Assembly (NCBI RefSeq): GCF_016775475.1
Contig: NZ_JAEUXJ010000013.1
Location: 58,857 to 122,856, forward strand
Source: Belnapia mucosa
GTDB lineage: Bacteria; Pseudomonadota; Alphaproteobacteria; Acetobacterales; Acetobacteraceae
Reading direction: 5' to 3'
DNA length: 64,000 nucleotides
The notes beneath the pieces are model-generated. The model ran no database searches. It was not told the DNA's origin and saw only the letters and a program-made list of their open reading frames with translations. Positions 1 through 9,285 of this stretch are shown here, piece after piece. Positions within the stretch are counted from its first letter, which is position 1. Every line of letters begins with the position of its first letter. The translations under genes were made by a program, and so were the position numbers.

Positions 1-1
1 G

Positions 2-814
2 GGCTTCGGGCTGGAGGGGTTCAAGCAGATCTTCTGGCTGGAATGGGCGCACCGGCTCTGGGGCCGGCTGATCGGCCTTGCCTATGCCCTGCCGCTGGCC
101 TGGTTCTGGCTGCGCGGGCGCATCCCGGCGGGATATCGGGGCCGGCTGCTGCTGCTGCTGGTGCTCGGCGGGCTGCAGGGCGCGGTCGGCTGGTTCATGG
201 TGGCCAGCGGGTTCGAGGCGGATCGCACCACCGTCTCGCCCTATCGGCTGGTGATGCATCTCGGCCTGGCGCTCGGCCTCTTCGCCGCACTGCTCTGGAC
301 CGGGCTCGGCCTGTTGCGGACCGGGTCCGGCACGGCGCCGGGCGTGGCCAGCCTCCGCCGGCAGGTGAAGGCGGCGGCCTGGCTGGTGGTCGCGGCCATG
401 CTGGCGGGCGGCTTCGTCGCCGGCAACCGCGCCGGCCTCGCCTACAACACCTTCCCGCTGATGGAAGGAAGGCTGGTGCCGGAGGGCTACTGGCAGCTCG
501 CCCCGGCCTGGACCAACCTCACCCTCAACATCGCTGCAGTGCAGTTCAACCATCGCCTGCTGGCGACCCTGGCCGGCCTGGCCGCGCTCGGCGCCGCCGC
601 CCGCGCCTGGGCCCGGCTGCCGCCGGGCTTCGCCCGCACCGCCTGCCTCGCCCTCGGCGCGGCAACCCTCTGGCAGTATGGACTCGGGGTGGCGACGCTA
701 CTGGCGGTTGTGCCAGTCTGGCTCGGGACGCTGCACCAGGCCTCCGCGGTCCTGGTGCTCGCCACGGCACTGATCGCGCTGCACGGGCTGCGCGCCCCGG
801 AGAGGTTAGGATGA
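2..814 (+). CDS. ctaA: Heme A synthase, C-terminal part (5' end outside window)
   Basis: This is the C-terminal ~270 residues of a COX15/CtaA-type heme A synthase, the membrane enzyme that oxidises the C8 methyl of heme O to make heme A for aa3-type cytochrome oxidase. The reading frame is open from base 2 and begins within the conserved FWLEWAHRLWGR segment, which carries a heme-ligand His. Later landmarks are MVASG, the NTFPLM motif, FNHRLLA with a second His, and LHQAS with a third His near the C-terminus. Several hydrophobic membrane segments are visible. The stop codon overlaps the ATG of the following kinase gene (ATGA), so the two are probably co-transcribed and translationally coupled. 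The start lies upstream of the window. The family call is firm. Confidence 0.93.
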   Translation, partial: GFGLEGFKQIFWLEWAHRLWGRLIGLAYALPLAWFWLRGRIPAGYRGRLLLLLVLGGLQGAVGWFMVASGFEADRTTVSPYRLVMHLGLALGLFAALLWTGLGLLRTGSGTAPGVASLRRQVKAAAWLVVAAMLAGGFVAGNRAGLAYNTFPLMEGRLVPEGYWQLAPAWTNLTLNIAAVQFNHRLLATLAGLAALGAAARAWARLPPGFARTACLALGAATLWQYGLGVATLLAVVPVWLGTLHQASAVLVLATALIALHGLRAPERLG

Positions 815-3800
815 TCGAGGCGCCGCCGAGCCCCACCCAGACAGCGCCGATCGAGGCGGAAACGGGGCCGGCCGGCCTGCTTCAGGTCCTGCTGGACAGT
901 ATGCATCACGGGATCGCGCTGTATGACCGGCAGGGCCGGCTGGTCGCGGCGAACCGCCTCGCCGTCCGCTATGCCGGCCTCGGCGAGGAGGCGACCCGTC
1001 CCGGCACCACCCTCGCCGAGCATATCGCCGCCCAGGCGGCGGCCGGGGAATACGGCACCGGCGAGACCGCCGCCACGACCTATGCGCTCGCCCTCGCCCA
1101 TGATCGCAGCCAGCCAAGCCGCTATATCCGCACCCGGCCGGACGGGACCGTGCTGGAGATCACTTCCGACCCGACGCCCGATGGCGGCTTCGTCCTGACC
1201 CATACCGACATCACCGGCCGCGCCGCCGCCGAGGCCGAGCTGCGCGAGCAGGCGGCGCTGCTGCGCGCCACGCTCGACGCGCTGCATCACGGCGTCGCCG
1301 TCTATGGGCCGGATCGCCGGCTGCGCTTCGCCAATGCGCTGGCGGCCGAACTGACCGGCCTGCCGCCCGGCTCGATCCGCCCCGGCCGGCTCCTGGACGA
1401 GGTCATCGCCGAACTGCTGGCGCATGGCGAATTCGGCACCACCGAGGAGCACCGCCTGGCGCTGGACGCGCTGACCTATGACCGCTCCCGCCCCCGCGCC
1501 CAGACGCGGGTGAAGCCGGATGGCCGGGTGCTGGATGTCCGATCGGTGCCGATGCCGGATGGCGGCTTCATCATCACCCATATCGACATCACCCGGGTGC
1601 TGGCCGCCGAGGGCGAGGCGAAGCGCCGCGCCCAGCTGCTGCAAACCATGCAGGAGACGATGCATCATGGCATCGCCCTGTTCGGCCCGGATAGGCGGCT
1701 GGTCATTGCCAATGACCTCGCCATCGAGCTCGCCGGCCTGACGCCGGACGAGATGCATCCGGGCATGAGCATCGGCGAGATCGTCGCCATCCAGTTCAGC
1801 CGGGGCGCCTTCGGCGAGGGCGCGGAGGCGCTCGCGGCCTTCCGCGACGCCTCCGGGCATGACCGTTCCACCACACACCGGATGCGCCGCCACCTGCGCG
1901 ACGGCCGGATCGTCGATTCGCGGTCCGACCCCACGCCGGATGGAGGCTTCGTCAAGACCTGGACCGACGTGACCGCCCTGGTCCGCGCCGAGGCGGCGGC
2001 CGAGCATCGGGCCGCCACCTTGCAGGCCATGCTGGAGAACATGCGCAACGGCGTCGCGCTGTTCGACCGCGACCACCGGCTGGTCGCCGCCAACCGGCTG
2101 ATCGCCGAGCTCGGCGGCATCCCGTCCGAAGCGCTGCGGCCCGGCACCCCGCTCGATGCGATGATCGACGCCCAGTGTGCCGCGAACGCCTCGGGCGACC
2201 GGGCGCTGGACGCGCAATTCGCGGCCCAGGCCCGCACCGCCGACCGCAGCCTTCCGCTGCGCTACACCCGCCCCTCCCGCGACGGCCGGATGCTCGACAT
2301 CGCTTCCGACCCGATGCCGGATGGCGGCTTCGTCATCACCATCGCCGATGTCACCGCCCTCGCCCGGGCCGAGGCCGAGGCCCGCCGGCGCGGGGAGGTG
2401 CAGCAGACCATGCTGCAGGCCATGCGCCATGGCATCGCCCTCTATGACGCCAACCACCGCCTCGTTGCGGTCAACCGCGTCACCGATCCGACCGGCCTCG
2501 TCCCCGTCCCGAACGACCCGGCGGAGGCGCCGGTGTGGCCGGGCATGTCCTATGAGGAGGTGATCCGCTACCAGGCCTCGATCGGCGGCCTCGGCCCCGA
2601 TCCGGAGGAGGAGGTGCAGCGCCTGCTCGCCCTCGACCGGAGCCTGCCGCACCGCTACCTGCGCCGCGGCGCCAGCGGCCGCCTGATCGATGTCCATTCA
2701 GACCCGACGCCGGATGGCGGCTTCGCCATCACCTTCACCGACGTCACCCTGCTCGCCGCGGCCGAGGAGGCGGCCGAGAGCCGCGCCGCCATGCTGCGCG
2801 CCGCCCTCGACCATATGCGGCACGGCATCCTGCTGTTCGGCCCGGACCGCCGGCTGCTCGCCTCCAATGCGCTCGCCATGGAGATCGGCGGACTGGCGCC
2901 GGAGGAGCTGGAGCCCGGCACGCTGCTCGACGACCAGCTCCGCAGCCAGCATGCCCGCGGCATGTATGGCGAGGGGCCGAAGGCGGATGAGATCCTCGCC
3001 GGGCTGCTCTCGGTGAACCGTGACAAGTCCTGGCTCCGCACCCGCCGCATGCCGGATGACCGGGTGGTGGAGGTGTACAGCGACCCGACGCCGGATGGCG
3101 GCTTCGTCGTGACCTTCTCCGACGTGACCGCCCGGGCCCTGGCGGAAACCAATGCGCGGCAGCGGGCCACGCTCCTCCGCACCACGCTCGACAATATGCG
3201 GCATGGCATTGCCCTCTATGGGCCGGACCGCCGCCTGGTGCTGGCCAACCGCCTCGCCGCTTCCTTCAACGGCATGCCGGATTTCGACACCCGCATCGGC
3301 TCCAGGCTGGAGGAGCTGGTGCGCGAGCAGCAGGAGCGCGGCCAGTTCGGGCCGGAGGCCGAGGCCTCTCGCATCGCCGATGCGGTGATCGCGCAGGACC
3401 GCTCGCGCTCCTACCACTACCAGCGGCGCATTCCCGATGGCCGGGTGCTCGATATCGGCTCCGACCCGATGCCGGATGGCGGCTTCGTCATCACCCATAC
3501 CGACATCACGGAGCTGGAGGCGGCCAAGGCCGAGGCCTCGGACCGCGCCGCCCTGCTCCAGGTCATGCTCGACAACATCCGGCACGGCATCACCTATTTC
3601 GGGCCCGACCGCCGGCTGATCGCCTTCAATCACCTGGCCGAGGAGCTGATCGGTCCCAAGGGGGAACCTCTCCGTCCCGGCATGTCGCTCGCGGAGCTTG
3701 GCGCCAGCCAGGAGGCCGAAGGCGCGCTCGGCACCCCCGAGGAAACCGCCGCCATCCTCAAGATGCGCGAGCGCGACCGGTCCGAGCCCTTCCGCTACCT

Positions 3801-5388
3801 CCGGCGGACACCGGAGGGGCGGATCCTGGAAATCTCCTCCAACCCGGTGCCGAAGGGCGGCTTCGTCGCCACCCATACCGATGTGACGGAGCTGATGCAG
3901 GCGCAGAGCTCCGCCGCCGACCGCGCCGCGCTGCTCCAGCTCATGCTGGACAGCATGCGGCACGGCATCGCGCTGTTCGATGCCCAGCGATGCGTGGTCG
4001 CCGCCAATGCGCTGGCCGACCGGCTGAACGGCCTGCCGACCGGTGCGCACCGGCCCGGCCGACCGATCGAGGAGATCCTGGCCGAGGCAGCCGCCGGCGG
4101 CGTGCTGGGGCCGGAGGCGGCGGCGATCCTGCGCAGCCTGGATTTCAGCCAGCCGCAGCAGCGCAGCCTCCGCCGGCCCGATGGCCAGGTGATCGAGCTC
4201 ATCAGCGACCCGACGCCGCAGGGCGGCTTCGTCGTCACCCTCACCGATGTCACCGCCCTGGCCAGGGCCGAGCAGGAGGCACGGAGCCGCGCCGCCATGC
4301 TGCAGGCCATGCTGGACAACAGCCGGCAGGGCATCGTCCTGTTCGATACGGAGGGCCGGGTGCTGGCGGCGAATGGCATCGCCGCCCAGCTCAACGGCCT
4401 GCCCGTCGAGATGATCCACTCCGGCATGCCGATCCAGACCCTCATCCGGGTCCAGGCGGAGAACGGCGTCTTCGATCCCGCCGGGCTGGAGGAGGCGCTG
4501 GCCCTGGTGCCGACCGACCGCCCCTGGCCGGTGCCCTATTCCCGGCGCCGCACCATGCCCGATGGCAGCACCATGGTCGTCACCACCGACAGCGTCGGTG
4601 GCGTCGGCTATATCCGCAGCTACCGCGACATCACCGAGGAGCTGAACAGCCAGCGGGAACTGGAACGGGCGCGCGACGCGGCGGAGGCGGCGAACCGCGC
4701 CAAGTCCCGCTTCCTCGCCACCATGAGCCATGAGCTGCGCACGCCGCTCAATTCGGTCATCGGCTTCTCGGAAGCCTATCAGTTCGACAGGGACCCCGCC
4801 CGGCGCGACGAATACATCCAGTCGATCCGCGAGGCCGGGCGGCACCTCCTCTCGCTCATCGACGACATCCTCGACGTGACCCGGTCGGAGACCACCGGCT
4901 TCACCGTCACCGAGGGCGAGGTCGATGCGGTGGCGACCGGCGAGGGTGCGGTGCAGATGATGCAGGCCACCGCGGCCACGGCCGGCGTGACGGTGCAGGC
5001 GGCGCTGCCGCCCCGCCTGCCGCGGGTCCGGGCGGATGCGCTGCGGCTGCGCCAGGTGCTGCTCAACCTGCTGGCGAATGCGGTGAAATTCACCCCCGCC
5101 GGCGGCTCCGTCATCCTCGATGCGGCGCTGGAGCCGGGGGGCGACCTGGTGCTGCGCGTCACCGATACCGGCATCGGCATCGCCGCCGCCGACATCCCGC
5201 GCGCCTTCGAACCCTTCACCCAGCTCGACTCTTCGCTCTCCCGCCGCTTCCCCGGCTCCGGCCTCGGCCTATATCTGTCCCGTGCCCTGGCCGAGGCGCA
5301 GGGGGCGACCCTCACGCTCGAGAGCATCCCGGGCGCCGGCACCACCGCGGTGCTCCGCTTCCCCCCCTCCCGCCTGCTGGCCGACTGA
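811..5388 (+). CDS. Histidine kinase with ten tandem PAS-like repeats
   Basis: A 1525-residue sensor kinase. The start is the ATG overlapping the ctaA stop, preceded by GAGAGGTTAGG; the frame is open further upstream, but that part lies inside ctaA. Residues ~22-1280 are ten successive PAS-like modules. Each has a conserved start (LxxMLDxMRHGIALF, then RLVAANRLA) and a conserved end (SDPTPDGGFVITxTDVT). HisKA follows, with His1307 in SHELRTPLN. HATPase_c carries an N-box (LLNLLANAVKFT), a DTGIGI G1 box and a GSGLGLYL G2 box, so the catalytic core looks intact. No membrane segment or receiver is seen, which suggests a cytoplasmic kinase signalling to a separate regulator. The ligand of the PAS modules cannot be read from sequence. 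Confidence 0.92.
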   Translation: MIEAPPSPTQTAPIEAETGPAGLLQVLLDSMHHGIALYDRQGRLVAANRLAVRYAGLGEEATRPGTTLAEHIAAQAAAGEYGTGETAATTYALALAHDRSQPSRYIRTRPDGTVLEITSDPTPDGGFVLTHTDITGRAAAEAELREQAALLRATLDALHHGVAVYGPDRRLRFANALAAELTGLPPGSIRPGRLLDEVIAELLAHGEFGTTEEHRLALDALTYDRSRPRAQTRVKPDGRVLDVRSVPMPDGGFIITHIDITRVLAAEGEAKRRAQLLQTMQETMHHGIALFGPDRRLVIANDLAIELAGLTPDEMHPGMSIGEIVAIQFSRGAFGEGAEALAAFRDASGHDRSTTHRMRRHLRDGRIVDSRSDPTPDGGFVKTWTDVTALVRAEAAAEHRAATLQAMLENMRNGVALFDRDHRLVAANRLIAELGGIPSEALRPGTPLDAMIDAQCAANASGDRALDAQFAAQARTADRSLPLRYTRPSRDGRMLDIASDPMPDGGFVITIADVTALARAEAEARRRGEVQQTMLQAMRHGIALYDANHRLVAVNRVTDPTGLVPVPNDPAEAPVWPGMSYEEVIRYQASIGGLGPDPEEEVQRLLALDRSLPHRYLRRGASGRLIDVHSDPTPDGGFAITFTDVTLLAAAEEAAESRAAMLRAALDHMRHGILLFGPDRRLLASNALAMEIGGLAPEELEPGTLLDDQLRSQHARGMYGEGPKADEILAGLLSVNRDKSWLRTRRMPDDRVVEVYSDPTPDGGFVVTFSDVTARALAETNARQRATLLRTTLDNMRHGIALYGPDRRLVLANRLAASFNGMPDFDTRIGSRLEELVREQQERGQFGPEAEASRIADAVIAQDRSRSYHYQRRIPDGRVLDIGSDPMPDGGFVITHTDITELEAAKAEASDRAALLQVMLDNIRHGITYFGPDRRLIAFNHLAEELIGPKGEPLRPGMSLAELGASQEAEGALGTPEETAAILKMRERDRSEPFRYLRRTPEGRILEISSNPVPKGGFVATHTDVTELMQAQSSAADRAALLQLMLDSMRHGIALFDAQRCVVAANALADRLNGLPTGAHRPGRPIEEILAEAAAGGVLGPEAAAILRSLDFSQPQQRSLRRPDGQVIELISDPTPQGGFVVTLTDVTALARAEQEARSRAAMLQAMLDNSRQGIVLFDTEGRVLAANGIAAQLNGLPVEMIHSGMPIQTLIRVQAENGVFDPAGLEEALALVPTDRPWPVPYSRRRTMPDGSTMVVTTDSVGGVGYIRSYRDITEELNSQRELERARDAAEAANRAKSRFLATMSHELRTPLNSVIGFSEAYQFDRDPARRDEYIQSIREAGRHLLSLIDDILDVTRSETTGFTVTEGEVDAVATGEGAVQMMQATAATAGVTVQAALPPRLPRVRADALRLRQVLLNLLANAVKFTPAGGSVILDAALEPGGDLVLRVTDTGIGIAAADIPRAFEPFTQLDSSLSRRFPGSGLGLYLSRALAEAQGATLTLESIPGAGTTAVLRFPPSRLLAD
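874..4650 (+). repeat. Ten in-frame tandem repeats, period about 381 bp (127 aa)
   Basis: The codon preceding the conserved H/R-H-G of each PAS-like unit falls at 901, 1282, 1660, 2041, 2422, 2815, 3196, 3577, 3955 and 4321. The spacings are 381, 378, 381, 381, 393, 381, 381, 378 and 366 bp, all multiples of three. The units are diverged but share recognisable nucleotide blocks, such as the segment encoding DPTPDGGF. This regularity indicates expansion by duplication of a single PAS module within one gene. Confidence 0.9.
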
Positions 5389-5408
5389 ACTTCCGGAGAG
5401 CCCTCCCC

Positions 5409-6845
5409 ATGCCGCTCGATACGCCGCTCTCGGTCACCGACCGTCTCTTCTTCACCGAACTCGACCGCGACGGCACCGAGCGCCAGGTGCGGGAGGCGCT
5501 GGCCGGCGCCGATGACGGCGAGCTCTTCCTCGAATACCGCGAGAGCGAGGGCATCTCCCTCGATGACGGCCGCATCCGTTCGGCCACCTTCGATGCGACC
5601 CGCGGCTTCGGCCTGCGCGCCGTCGCCGGCGAGGCCGCCGCCTATGCCCATTCCGGCGAATTCTCGGAAGCCGCGCTGAAGCGCGCGGCGGAGACGGTCG
5701 GCGCGGTGCGGCAGGGCCATTCCGGCACGCTGGACCTCGCCCCGCGCTCGACCAATGCCCGGCTTTATGCCGATGGCAATCCGCTGGCGCTGATGGAGTT
5801 CGGCGCCAAGACCGCCCTCCTCGGCGAGATCGACGCCTTCGCCCGCGGCCGCGACCCGCGGGTGAAGCAGGTCATGGCCTCGATCTTCGGCGAATGGCAG
5901 GCGGTGCAGATCATCCGCCCCGACGGCACCCGCGTTGCCGATATCCGCCCCCTCGTTCGCCTCAATGTCGCGGTGGTGGTGGAGCAGGACGGGCGGCGGG
6001 AGACCGGCAGCCATGGCCTCGGCGGCCGCTTCGACTATGCCCGCATCCTGACTGAGGCGGTCTGGCAGGGCGCGGTCGATGAGGCGCTGCGCCAGGCGCT
6101 GGTCAATCTCGACAGCATCCCGGCCCCGGCCGGCGAGATGGAGGTGGTGCTCGGCCCGGGCTGGCCCGGCATCCTGCTGCATGAGGCGATCGGGCACGGG
6201 CTGGAGGGCGACTTCAACCGCAAGAAGACCAGCGCCTTCTCGGGCCTGCTCGGCCAGCGCATCGCCGCCCCGGGCGTGACGGTGGTGGATGACGGCACCA
6301 TGCCGGACCGCCGCGGCAGCCTCACCGTCGATGACGAGGGCACCCCCTCCAACCGCACCGTGCTGATCGAGGACGGCATCCTGACGGGCTTCCTGCAGGA
6401 CCGGCAGAATGCGCGGCTCATGGGCGTCGCCTCCACCGGCAACGGCCGCCGCCAGAGCTACGCCCATATCCCCATGCCGCGCATGACCAACACCGTGATG
6501 CTGGGTGGCGAGCACGCACCGGAGGAGATCCTGCGCAGCATCAAGCGCGGCCTTTACGCGGTGAATTTCGGCGGCGGGCAGGTGGACATCACCAGCGGCA
6601 AATTCGTCTTCTCCGCCTCGGAGGCCTATCTGGTCGAGGACGGGAAGATCGGCGCCCCGGTGAAGGGCGCGACGCTGATCGGCAACGGGCCGGACAGCCT
6701 GACCAAGGTGGCGATGGTCGGCAACGACATGGCGCTCGACCCGGGCATCGGCACCTGCGGCAAGCAGGGTCAGGGCGTCCCCGTCGGCGTCGGCCAGCCG
6801 ACGCTGAAGCTCGCCGGTCTCACGGTCGGCGGCACCGCCGTATGA
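5409..6845 (+). CDS. tldD: Metalloprotease TldD
   Basis: A 478-residue TldD, the zinc peptidase subunit that works with TldE/PmbA in trimming peptides such as microcins, and in antitoxin turnover in E. coli. The length matches the family. The metal-binding HExxxH-type motif is visible as HEAIGHGLEGD with His258, Glu259 and His262. Other family landmarks are the C-terminal IGNGPDSLTKVAMVGNDM stretch and the GKQGQ segment. A GGAGAG Shine-Dalgarno lies about 10 bases before the ATG. pmbA is not in the window. The gene ends in an ATGA overlap with a GNAT gene. Confidence 0.95.
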   Translation: MPLDTPLSVTDRLFFTELDRDGTERQVREALAGADDGELFLEYRESEGISLDDGRIRSATFDATRGFGLRAVAGEAAAYAHSGEFSEAALKRAAETVGAVRQGHSGTLDLAPRSTNARLYADGNPLALMEFGAKTALLGEIDAFARGRDPRVKQVMASIFGEWQAVQIIRPDGTRVADIRPLVRLNVAVVVEQDGRRETGSHGLGGRFDYARILTEAVWQGAVDEALRQALVNLDSIPAPAGEMEVVLGPGWPGILLHEAIGHGLEGDFNRKKTSAFSGLLGQRIAAPGVTVVDDGTMPDRRGSLTVDDEGTPSNRTVLIEDGILTGFLQDRQNARLMGVASTGNGRRQSYAHIPMPRMTNTVMLGGEHAPEEILRSIKRGLYAVNFGGGQVDITSGKFVFSASEAYLVEDGKIGAPVKGATLIGNGPDSLTKVAMVGNDMALDPGIGTCGKQGQGVPVGVGQPTLKLAGLTVGGTAV

Positions 6846-7312
6846 CCATCCGCCTGGCCCGCGCCGAGGAAGCGCCGCTGCTCGCGGCGATCGTCGAGCG
6901 GGCCTATGGCCCCTGGGTGCCCGTCATCGGCCGCCGCCCGATGCCGATGGAGGACGACTATGCCGCCCGCATCGCCGCCGGCGAGGCCTGGGTGCTGGAG
7001 GAAGCCGGGGCGCCCGTCGCCCTGGTGGTGATCGAGCGCCATGCCGACCACCTGCTGCTCGATAACATCGCCGTCGACCCTGCCCGCCAGGGCCGCGGCG
7101 AGGGCCGCCTCCTGCTCGATTTCGTGGAGGCCGAGGCGGCGCAGCGCGGCCTGCCGGAGGTGCGGCTCTACACCAATGCGCTGATGGAGCGGAACATCGC
7201 CCTCTATGCCCGCCGCGGCTATGCCGAGACGGGGCGCGAGGTGCAGAAGGGATTCAGCCGCGTCTTCATGGCGAAACCCGTCCGCGATTCCGTCGCCACA
7301 ACTCCTCGCTGA
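6842..7312 (+). CDS. GNAT-family N-acetyltransferase
   Basis: A 156-residue single-domain acetyltransferase of the GNAT fold. The acetyl-CoA binding region is seen as NIAVDPARQGRGEGRLLL (an R/Q-x-x-G-x-G/A signature), followed by LYTNALMERNIALYARRGYAE, the usual end of a GNAT domain. The start overlaps the tldD stop (ATGA), so it is likely co-translated with TldD. Its last 47 bases overlap the 3' end of the convergent tspO gene. The substrate is unknown; the family assignment is secure. Confidence 0.9.
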   Translation: MTIRLARAEEAPLLAAIVERAYGPWVPVIGRRPMPMEDDYAARIAAGEAWVLEEAGAPVALVVIERHADHLLLDNIAVDPARQGRGEGRLLLDFVEAEAAQRGLPEVRLYTNALMERNIALYARRGYAETGREVQKGFSRVFMAKPVRDSVATTPR

Positions 7313-7808
7313 GCAAGGCGGCGAAGCCGATCCAGCCGGCATAGGGCAGCGCCATCCAGGCCGCGGGCGGATCGACGCGCCGCGCCGCATCGACCAGGGC
7401 TGCGGCATTCACAACCGTCGCCGTCGCTTCCAGCGTCGCCACGCCGCGCCGCCGCCTGGCGAAGCCGAGCCATAGCCAGAGGGCGTTCAGCCCCTGGGCA
7501 CCGAACCAGTGCAGCAGCGCCCGGTCCCGCCCCGGCCCGCGCGGCGCATTCCAGAGCCTGAGGCCCGAGAGGGTCAGCAGCGCGTAGAGCGGCCCCCAGA
7601 TGGCGAAGGCGGAATCGGGCGGGTTGAAGGGCGGCTTCTCCAGCCGGTTGTAGTCGCGCCGGATGCGGCCATGCGCCGGAGAGGGCGAATATCGCGCCGA
7701 GACCAGGGCGGAGGCCAGCACCGCTCCGCCGGTCAGCACCAGCCCGAGGCCGAGCCCCCCGGCATTCCCGCCCTGCGGCACCGCCGCCCGCATCAGGGAC
7801 CCGTCCAT
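7266..7808 (-). CDS. tspO: TspO/MBR family tryptophan-rich sensory protein
   Basis: A 180-residue membrane protein of the TspO/peripheral benzodiazepine receptor family, which binds porphyrins and in alphaproteobacteria modulates tetrapyrrole and pigment gene expression. Family landmarks are KPPFNPPDSAFAIWGPLYA, the Trp-rich GLNALWLWLGFARR segment and PYAGWIGFAALLSEELWRRN near the end. Five hydrophobic helices are expected. GGAGG sits 8 bases before the chosen ATG. The N-terminal ~20 residues before the first helix are longer than usual, so a start a few codons later is possible. The 3' end overlaps the GNAT gene. Confidence 0.87.
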   Translation of the reverse strand: MDGSLMRAAVPQGGNAGGLGLGLVLTGGAVLASALVSARYSPSPAHGRIRRDYNRLEKPPFNPPDSAFAIWGPLYALLTLSGLRLWNAPRGPGRDRALLHWFGAQGLNALWLWLGFARRRRGVATLEATATVVNAAALVDAARRVDPPAAWMALPYAGWIGFAALLSEELWRRNRGRVSP

Positions 7809-7864
7809 TCGCCGCCTCCGACCCTCGCGGAGGGGGAACCCGCAGGGCGGGGTCCCGGTTCCGC

Positions 7865-9220
7865 TCAGACCTCGGCGAAGGGCAGGGCGCGGGCCGCATC
7901 GCCGCCCCAGGCGCGGTCATACAGGTGCAGCAGCCGGTCGGCCTGGGTCAGCCCGCTGGCGACGATCTCGTCGAGCGGCGCCAGATAGACCTCCTCGCCG
8001 AGGCCCCGCGCCCGCAGCCCGTCGCGGGCGATGGCCACCATGTCCCGCGCCACGTCGCGCACGCTGCGGCCACGGATGGTGGCGCCCAACGCCTCCCGCG
8101 GCACGGCGGCGCGGAGCGCGCGCAGCTCCTCGACCGTCCAGCCGCGGATCAGCGCCGAGGCCGCCTTCTGCGCCGCATCGTTATAGAGCAGCCCGACCCA
8201 GAGCGCCGGCTTGGCGACGATCATCGCCGCGCTGCCGGCATCCGAGCCGCGCATCTCGAGGAAGCGCTTCAGCCGCACATCGGTGAAGGCGGTCGTCACA
8301 TGGTCGGCGAAATCGCCGATCGTCGCCCGCTCGCCGGGCAGGATGTCCAGCCGGCCATCGAGGAAATGGCGGAAGCTGGCCCCGGCCGCATCCAGCCACT
8401 TCCCCTCGCGCATGACGAAATACATCGGCACGTCGAGCAGCCAGGCGGCGAAGCGCTCGAAGCCGAAGCCATCCTCGAAGACCACGCCGGGGATGCCGGT
8501 GCGGGCCCCGTCGGTATCGGTCCAGACCTGCGCCCGCATGCTGCGGAAGCCGTTCGGCCTACCCTCGGTGAAGGGGGAATTGGCGAACAGCGCGGTCGCC
8601 ACCGGCTGCAGGGCCAGCGAGATCCGCAGCTTCTCGACCATGTCGGCCTCGTCGCCATAGTCGAGATTGGCCTGCACCGTACAGGTGCGCTGCATCATGT
8701 CGAGGCCGAGCGAGCCCACCGTCGGCATGTAGCGTCGCATGATCGCGTAGCGGCCCTTCGGCATCCAGGGCATCTCGGCGCGGCTATGCGTCGGGTGGAA
8801 GCCGAGTGGGGCGAAGCCGATCCCCATCGGCGCCGTCACCGCATGCACCTCGCGCAGATGCGCCTCCAGCTCCAGCCGCGTCGCATGCAGATCGGACACG
8901 ATCGCGCCCGAGAGCTCGAGCTGCCCGGCCGGCTCCAGGCTGATCGAGGCGCCGCCGCGCTTCAGCCCGATCGGGTTGCCGCCATCGAGGATGGGCTCCC
9001 ACCCGCGGGCCTGCAGCCCTTCCAGGATGGCGCGGATGCCGCCCGTGCGCCCCTCCGCCTCATAGGCAGGGGTCGCATAGTCATCGCGGAAGAAGCCGAA
9101 TTTCTCGTGCTCGGTGCCGACCCCCCAGTCGCCGCGCGGCTTGCAGCCGGCGGCGAACCAGGCGGCGAGCTGCCGCCGGTCGGTGATGGGCGTCAGATCC
9201 GCTTCGCCAGGATTGGACAT
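7865..9220 (-). CDS. gshA: Glutamate-cysteine ligase (plant/alphaproteobacterial type)
   Basis: A 451-residue ligase catalysing the first step of glutathione synthesis (Glu + Cys + ATP to gamma-Glu-Cys). It is the class shared by alphaproteobacteria and plants, not the E. coli class. Landmarks are GVGTEHEKFGF near residue 34, RGGASISLEPAGQLELSG around 105, GFAPLGFHPTHSR, MPKGRYAIMRRYMPTVG and RTCTVQANLDYGDEADM. The length is normal for the class. It lies 65 bases downstream of rsmE on the same strand and is probably co-transcribed with it, an arrangement common in Rhodospirillales. Confidence 0.95.
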   Translation of the reverse strand: MSNPGEADLTPITDRRQLAAWFAAGCKPRGDWGVGTEHEKFGFFRDDYATPAYEAEGRTGGIRAILEGLQARGWEPILDGGNPIGLKRGGASISLEPAGQLELSGAIVSDLHATRLELEAHLREVHAVTAPMGIGFAPLGFHPTHSRAEMPWMPKGRYAIMRRYMPTVGSLGLDMMQRTCTVQANLDYGDEADMVEKLRISLALQPVATALFANSPFTEGRPNGFRSMRAQVWTDTDGARTGIPGVVFEDGFGFERFAAWLLDVPMYFVMREGKWLDAAGASFRHFLDGRLDILPGERATIGDFADHVTTAFTDVRLKRFLEMRGSDAGSAAMIVAKPALWVGLLYNDAAQKAASALIRGWTVEELRALRAAVPREALGATIRGRSVRDVARDMVAIARDGLRARGLGEEVYLAPLDEIVASGLTQADRLLHLYDRAWGGDAARALPFAEV

Positions 9221-9285
9221 CCTGCCCTTCCGTCATGTCCCGGCCCGGGCGGAGTTGCCCAATGCCATACGCCAATCGATGTCGG

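Noticed and set aside
487..4845. Two long minus-strand open frames (736 and 715 codons) opposite the PAS kinase
   Set aside because: They mirror the repetitive high-GC kinase gene, translate to low-complexity Arg/Gly/Ala-rich sequence with no domains, and have no ribosome binding site. The opposite frame has clear HisKA, HATPase and PAS motifs.
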